From Cunninghamia lanceolata (lineage: Eukaryota > Streptophyta > Pinopsida > Cupressales > Cupressaceae), in the NCBI GenBank assembly GCA_027924645.1, contig BSBN01000140.1, positions 12,902,501 through 12,966,500 of the forward strand: a DNA stretch of 64,000 nt, read 5' to 3'. Positions 58,872 through 64,000 of this stretch are shown one piece after another (the first letter of the stretch is position 1; each line of letters starts with the position of its first letter). The position numbers and the translations under genes are program-made. A model generated the notes under the pieces. It made no database searches and was not told where the DNA came from. It saw only the letters and a program-made list of their open reading frames with translations.

Positions 58872-60612
58872 ATGGCAAGTCAAGAAGGTTTTTCAACCTA
58901 CAAAGCACCTATGTTTGGTGGGTCTAACTATGCATTCTAGAAGTTTAGGATGGAGTCATATTTGTCATCTTTGGGGTATGATGTGTATGCTGCTATTGTA
59001 AATGAATATACTACAAGAAATCCTCCATCAATACCTAATGAAAAAAAGGCCTATGAAAACAATGCTAAGGCCAAAAATGTAATATGTTGTGGCTTAACCA
59101 ATGAGACATTTCTTAAAATCATGGAGTGTAAATCAGCTAAGGCAATATGGGACACGTTAATCAATATTTATTAAGGAGATGATAAAATCAAAGAAGTAAA
59201 ATTACAGTCCTATAGGGCTAAATTTGAAAGTCTCAAGATGAGTGATGATGAGAAAGTGGTAGAATATCTTTTGAGGGTCCAAGAAATTGTAAATTCCATA
59301 AGAGGATTGGGTGATACTTTGGAAGAAAAGATAGTTGTAACAAAATTCTTAAGGACTTTAACTACAAAATATGAATCCAAAGTGTCTGCAGTAGAGGAGA
59401 GAGACTTAAGTAAAGTGACATTTGATGAGCTTCATGGTACCTTTATAGCTTTTGAGATGAGGATATGTAGTGATACTCCTACAAGTAAAGAATCTACATT
59501 CAAATCAACCAGAAAAGAAAAGGAAGTAAAGGTTGATTCATAAGAATTGGATGAGGATCAAGAATCTTCATTTGTTAGCAAACTAAAAAGGGGGTCAACT
59601 AGAAAATATAAAGGTAAACTTCCATTTAAATGTTTTGAGTGTGGAAGAATAGAACACTATGCTGTAAATTGTCCATATAAAGATTTGGATAGTGATGAAG
59701 AAGAAAATAAGCCACAATTCAAGAAGAAATAGTTTCACTTCAAAAAGAAGAAGAGCTTGTTCATAAAAAAATGCTGATATAACTGATGGTGATTCAGAGG
59801 GTCAATTAAGGAAGGTGTAGAAACTTTGTTCATGGCTATTATAAATGAAAATAAAAATAAAAAATGTGAAGATCAATCTGAAAATGAAGAAGTAGTAGTT
59901 GATTTTGAATGTAAGTTGAATTGTGCTCTTGGAGAAGTTAAGAAGCTCAAAAAGGAGGCAATTGCTCAAGGAAATCAATTTCAAAAAGACTATGAAATTA
60001 TGATCAACAAGGTCATTGATTATGAAAAACAAATTGTAGACCTAAAATTGAATCTTGAAGAGAGTAAAAGAATTGTTGAAGTGACGAACAAGGAGTTAGA
60101 TGCCAAAGATAAAGAGTGTCATGCTCTAGAAGCTGAAATTGTGACTTTGAGAAGAAGATTTGACATGTGTAACAACAGTGATAAACTAGAAGACCTTTTG
60201 GGAAAATAAAAGAGCTACAAGGACAAAACTAGTCTAGGATTTGAAGAAGGACAATGCTCACATTCAATTGATCTAAGTCATCATGCTGCTACTCCTGATA
60301 CCGAAGGCAAAAAGAAGATTGAAGCTGAGGTGAAAACCAAAGAAGAGTATGTCAAAATGCACAATCAAAAAAGGGAATCTTAGAAGAATTTCTCTAGTAA
60401 GGCAAGCATACATGTATAGGTACAATTATTCATTTAATGGATATTGTTATACTTGTAATCAATTTGGACACAAATCAGTTAATTGCAGAAGAAATCATTT
60501 TGCTTCAATCAGGAATGCTAATATTGTTTATTTCAAGTGTAATTCTCCTAGTCACAATGCATATAGTTGTAGAAGGTTTGGAAGAATAGCTTTACCTAGT
60601 TTGATAGATTAG
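58872..60612 (+). pseudogene. gag of E: copia gag domain plus extended coiled-coil and extra zinc knuckles
   Basis: ATG 58872 (MASQEGFSTYKAPMFGGSNY). The copia gag domain spans about residues 1-210, a first knuckle CFECGRIEHYAVNC is near 59630, then an acidic and coiled-coil stretch (59826-60209), the DKTSLGFEEGQ motif, and after a frameshift near 60340 further knuckles CYTCNQFGHKSVNC (about 60448) and CNSPSHNAYSC. Stops include TAG at 58938, TAA at 59172, TAA at 59541, and TAG at 59730. The C-terminal half corresponds to the whole gag-like ORF of C and D. Provides capsid/RNA packaging functions; enzymes would come from elsewhere. Confidence 0.78.
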
Positions 60613-61323
60613 AAAAAGAACAAGGTTGAAAAGGTTTCGATAAAGAAATCTGAATAGAAGCAAGAATATGAGAAAGTTTGGAGGCAAAAACAAAAACAAG
60701 AGAAGATAAATTCTAAGCTTGTGCATCTTGCACAAGTCACTTCATCAGGTGCATAAAAAATAACATGAAGTAAGGGGGAGTTGTTCATGATCTATCAATT
60801 ATCCCTAAGAAGTTTTAGGAAGGAGATGATTTGAATGATGATCTTGTCATATTGATTCTTGTCAAATGAATTCTATAATGGTATTGCTAACTAAGTTGAT
60901 CTTCAGTATGTGACAGTGATTCAGGAAGAACTTGTTAATGTAGTTGGTTTGTTGGTATGCAAAATTGATGGGCTGATTTGAATAATAGATCTTGAGTTGT
61001 GCATTTTGTAATGAGTAGTCTTCATGTGGTTATTATATTTTTGCTTGTTAAACCTGCATTGTTCTTCATCAAAAGTATTGATGTGATTATGGTATCTAAA
61101 TTTCTTTTGGATTATATGAAGATAACATGATAACATGAGTCTATGTCTTCAAAGTCCTCATTATGCAATGTGATTGTAATTGGTATGATCAAGCTATAAC
61201 TTCTTTCAGTGGAGTTGTTCTCAGGGGGAGTTATTTTTCAACCTTTGTCAGCAGATGTCAAAAAGGGGGAGAAAGAAAAAAAAAGTATCACGTAGTTTTG
61301 CCATCAATGACAAATGGGGATAT
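60613..61323 (+). promoter_or_regulatory. 3' region of E with PPT-like hairpins and polypurine tract
   Basis: About 700 bp without pol. It contains TAAGGGGGAG (60772), TCAGGGGGAG (61221), an ACCTTTGTCA...TGTCAAAAAGGGGG hairpin (61241-61271) and the terminal tract CAAATGGGGATAT (61311-61323). TTGCCATCAATGACAA (61298-61313) pairs with 61337-61348 in the LTR over 12 bases. The stretch 60900-61150 shows nothing recognisable. Confidence 0.5.
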
Positions 61324-63700
61324 TGATGAAGGTAAATTGTCATTGATGTTAGAAAGGTGTTTGAGTTGATTGTCATTGATGTCAAAAGGTGTTGCAAGTT
61401 CACATGATTCATATGGGTGATGTATGTTCTTGTTCAAGTGATGATGACGCAGGATTGTTGTTACAAATTAGCAGATCTTCTTTGTACACATTGTAGATTG
61501 ATAGGAGCAGTTTGTTTATTCACACTCAAGATACATTGTTGTGTTCTTTGGGATGTCATTGTTCTTGTAGATAGAATATCATTTTTACATGCTCTCAATA
61601 AGTTTGATAGTGTTCAAGTTAGCATGGATGGTTTGATGATAGTAATTGGATGGTTGATGTTTAGGTTGATATGTTGCTTCATGACTAAGTCAGGAAATGC
61701 TAACTTGTTTGTGTTAGTCAGAGGATCACTGCTAAGTTGAGTTGAGTTGTGTTGGCTAGAGGATCTATGTTGTGTGGAGTTGGTTTTGATCTTGCTTCAT
61801 GTTTCATAGAGCCTTCACATGAAAGGGGTTTAGATACAAGTTGATCACTTGCAAATGCATAGAAGGTATCATTCATGATTGATAGGTTTGCTCAATTGAT
61901 GATCACAATGGTTGTTAATGTCTACCATGTCATTATGGACACAATGCATGAGTTGAATATTGCAGTTACAAAATTTGGTGATGTCTTCATTAGAGGAGTT
62001 ATAAAGTGTTTGACTGAAGTTCTAAAACCTAGACTAGATTGAAGCTCTATAAGTCTACATTAAATCTTAAGTGTATCTTTTCTACCCATCATTTACAAAA
62101 TGTATTTTTTCGTATAAATCTAAGTTGACCTGATGGGCTGGTCATAAGTTTTTTAAGTGACTTGGTAGAGGGTTTTAAAATGATTGGGGACCAGCCCCTT
62201 CATCTTGTATACCACCACTCCCAATCTTCTCTTTGTGCACAATTTGAAATCTTTATGAGTTTGAAAAGGAGCACGATTTATTCATGAAGGCATTGAATAT
62301 CATGTGTGGTGAGTAGAAAAAAGTATTTGAAAAGCATCTAACATTATAAACATTCAAAGACCTTGTGATGCAAAAAATGTTTAAGCCTTGTGATGCAAAA
62401 TTCTATCAAATGATTTAAGGAAATAAAAAGCATCAAATGATTTAAATAAAATAGAGATTATGATTTAGGGAAAGGTGTCAACTATTATGGCATCAAATAT
62501 TATTAGAATCTTTGTTTTTATTTCCCTATTTGGTGATCATTTGTATGACATCGAATAATGTAACTTTTTGCAAGGAAAGGCAGATTTATTTCTTTTTTAA
62601 ATATTTTTAGTGGGCCTTTGGAGGCATTAGAATCTATAAAGGTGGAGTTTGTTTTTTAAGGATTTTTTGAAAAAAAAAAGGGAAAGTTCATATATACTCA
62701 GGGAAGGTGAACAGATCATTTCTTTGTCCAAGAGTTTTTGTTATGCAGAGGATATTTTTTTGGGAGTCATTTTTCTTGCAAAGAGCTTTTGAAGAATGTT
62801 TGTTTTGAAAGAATTTTTTTAGGGGATAGAGAATATGAAGAGTTTTTGAATGGGTTTGATATTATTTTGTTTGGAGATGGTTTTTGCAGATAGGAGGAGA
62901 AGACGTTGAAGGGTTTAAATGGAATATTGAAGATTTCTTTTAATTATGCATTGAAGGGGTCAGATGCAATAGAAATTTTTGAAGAAATATGAAAGATTCC
63001 AAAGGCATTGAAGAAACCATTTTATTTGTAGATTAAAATAATTATGGAGAGAAAACAAAACATGAAAAGTCATCTTGTATATAATGTTTTTGCAGGAAAA
63101 CTGTTTGGATGTTTTTATGTGATTCAATATGCAGGGTTGAAGATATTATTGTAAAAATCCTCTTGAAGAGAAAAGATAGATGAGAAGGTGATATTGGACA
63201 TGTGATGAATAAAGGGTATGATGAAAATGTATCTATGAGAAAATTGTTAAAGCAATGAATGAGGGTCTAAATGGTGCAAATCAGATTGAATGACAATCAC
63301 TTCTTGCACATGAGATCTTTTGTTTTGATTGATTGAGAAAAGCCAGTGAGGCAAATTCAGCTGGTGAAGCATCTTGTAGCTAGTGAGGCTTGTATGGTCA
63401 ATGAGACCTATTTGTATGTATTAGGGGTTGGTGCTCCTTGAAGTTGGTGCTTCTAAACATTGTAACCAGTGAGGCAATTTTGAGTGGTTTTTCTACCCCA
63501 GGAGGGTTTTCCACTAGTTAATTTTTTGTGTTATGATCTCATGTCTTTTGTAATTACATTTGATTGAACATTTGATTTTGTTTGTTCAAGTATTGAATTC
63601 AATTTTTGATAAACTTCATTGCCAAATTTGAAAAGTCGTAAATTGTGGTTTTTTACTCAACACTGATTCCCCCCCTCTTAGTGTTGATTGTACTCCTACA
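61324..63700 (+). repeat. 3' LTR of E (2,377 bp)
   Basis: Direct repeat of 56443-58799 with small indels; ends CTCCTACA before AAGAT. Hairpin at 63657-63687. Confidence 0.92.
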
Positions 63701-64000
63701 AAGATGATATTCAAATATTTAAAGGGCACTCTAGATCATGGGTTTTGGTATCCAAAGGATATTGACATTACTCAGTGCTTATACAGATGCAGATTGGGTT
63801 GGTTATGTCGATGATAGGAAAAGTACAAGTGGTCGTGCATTGTTTCTTAGATGTACATTGGTGTTATGGCTAAGTAAGATGCAAGATTCAATGTATTTAT
63901 CTACTATAGAGGTAGAATACATTGCCGCAGCTTCTTATTGCACAAAAGTGTTGTGGATGAGGCCAAACTTGTAGGATATCAGAGTTGTATATGATGACCC
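63701..64000 (+). pseudogene. RNase H part of F, continuing beyond the window
   Basis: Resumes MIFKYLKGTLDHGFWYPKD at 63705, then a one-base shift near 63770 leads to AYTDADWVGYVDDRKSTSGR and LSTIEVEYIAAASYCTKVLW. These are the copia RNase H DADW and E motifs. A TAG at about 63972 follows RPNL. The window ends inside the domain. Confidence 0.82.

Larger units (their letters stand above)
56443..63700 (+). mobile_element. Element E: gag-only LTR element (TR-GAG-like copia) inserted in F
   Basis: LTRs TGATGAA(A/G)G...CTCCTACA of about 2.36 kb each flank only 2.5 kb of interior with primer site, gag and polypurine tract; no pol. Target sites AAGAG (56438-56442) and AAGAT (63701-63705) differ at one base. 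The name TR-GAG refers to known plant elements with terminal repeats and gag only. Confidence 0.88.
56171..64000 (+). mobile_element. Element F: Ty1/copia pol fragment flanking H and split by E
   Basis: Only RT and RNase H pieces (56171-56442 and 63701-64000) are in the window; the rest would lie to the left of H and to the right of the window. H entered RT at the codon for KGIF; E entered 272 bp downstream. F is a different copia family from A/B (FISQSNYVKEMLKKFGMEDS versus FICQTKYAKELLRKFGMEDS). It is the oldest layer seen. Confidence 0.75.

Noticed and set aside
61221..61323. Separate 3' LTR start for E at the earlier GGGGGAG runs
   Set aside because: The direct repeat with 56443 begins only at 61324; the earlier purine runs are not followed by LTR sequence.

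Overview
This window looks like intergenic DNA from a large, AT-rich plant nuclear genome. Nearly every base belongs to LTR retrotransposons nested inside one another. I see no host single-copy gene, rRNA, tRNA gene or CRISPR array. The density of old nested LTR elements, long LTRs and initiator-Met primer sites suggest a gymnosperm (conifer or yew type), but that is inference and the sequence alone does not prove it.

Layout, oldest layer first. (1) Element F, a Ty1/copia element on the + strand, is seen only as reverse transcriptase/RNase H pieces at 56171-56442 and 63701-64000. (2) Element H, a long Ty3/gypsy element (3834-56170, about 14.8 kb once its guests are subtracted), lies inside F. 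It reads LTR, gag, protease, an RNase H-like domain, reverse transcriptase, RNase H, integrase, a spacer with degenerate tandem repeats, a roughly 1,300-codon accessory ORF of unknown function, then LTR. Positions 1-3833 hold a second copy of that accessory ORF ending at the same LTR, so the LTR at 3834-4928 appears shared by two tandem H units. (3) Four elements interrupt H: copia A (7828-14950, TSD AGGAT); chromovirus G (18445-33895), itself interrupted by copia B (20951-27981, minus strand, same family as A); element C (34116-42346, TSD CAAAT); and element D (48525-55195, TSD TTTGT), which sits inside H's right LTR. (4) Element E (56443-63700) also interrupts F.

A, B, G and H carry pol genes, all broken by stops or frameshifts. 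C and D have copia-type primer sites and polypurine tracts but no pol. They carry a coiled-coil, zinc-knuckle gag-like ORF and a conserved ORF of about 1,040-1,075 codons that I do not recognise. E carries gag only. C, D and E therefore look non-autonomous and would depend on pol supplied by other copia elements.

The observations most worth following are: the unknown large ORFs of C/D and of H; a hairpin near the LTR end whose stem covaries between elements while its C-rich loop is constant; an inverted repeat straddling the polypurine tract/3' LTR junction; and a strong excess of TAG among inactivating stops, as expected from cytosine deamination at CAG sites. Frames, repeats and boundaries were compared by eye; no alignment or database search was run.
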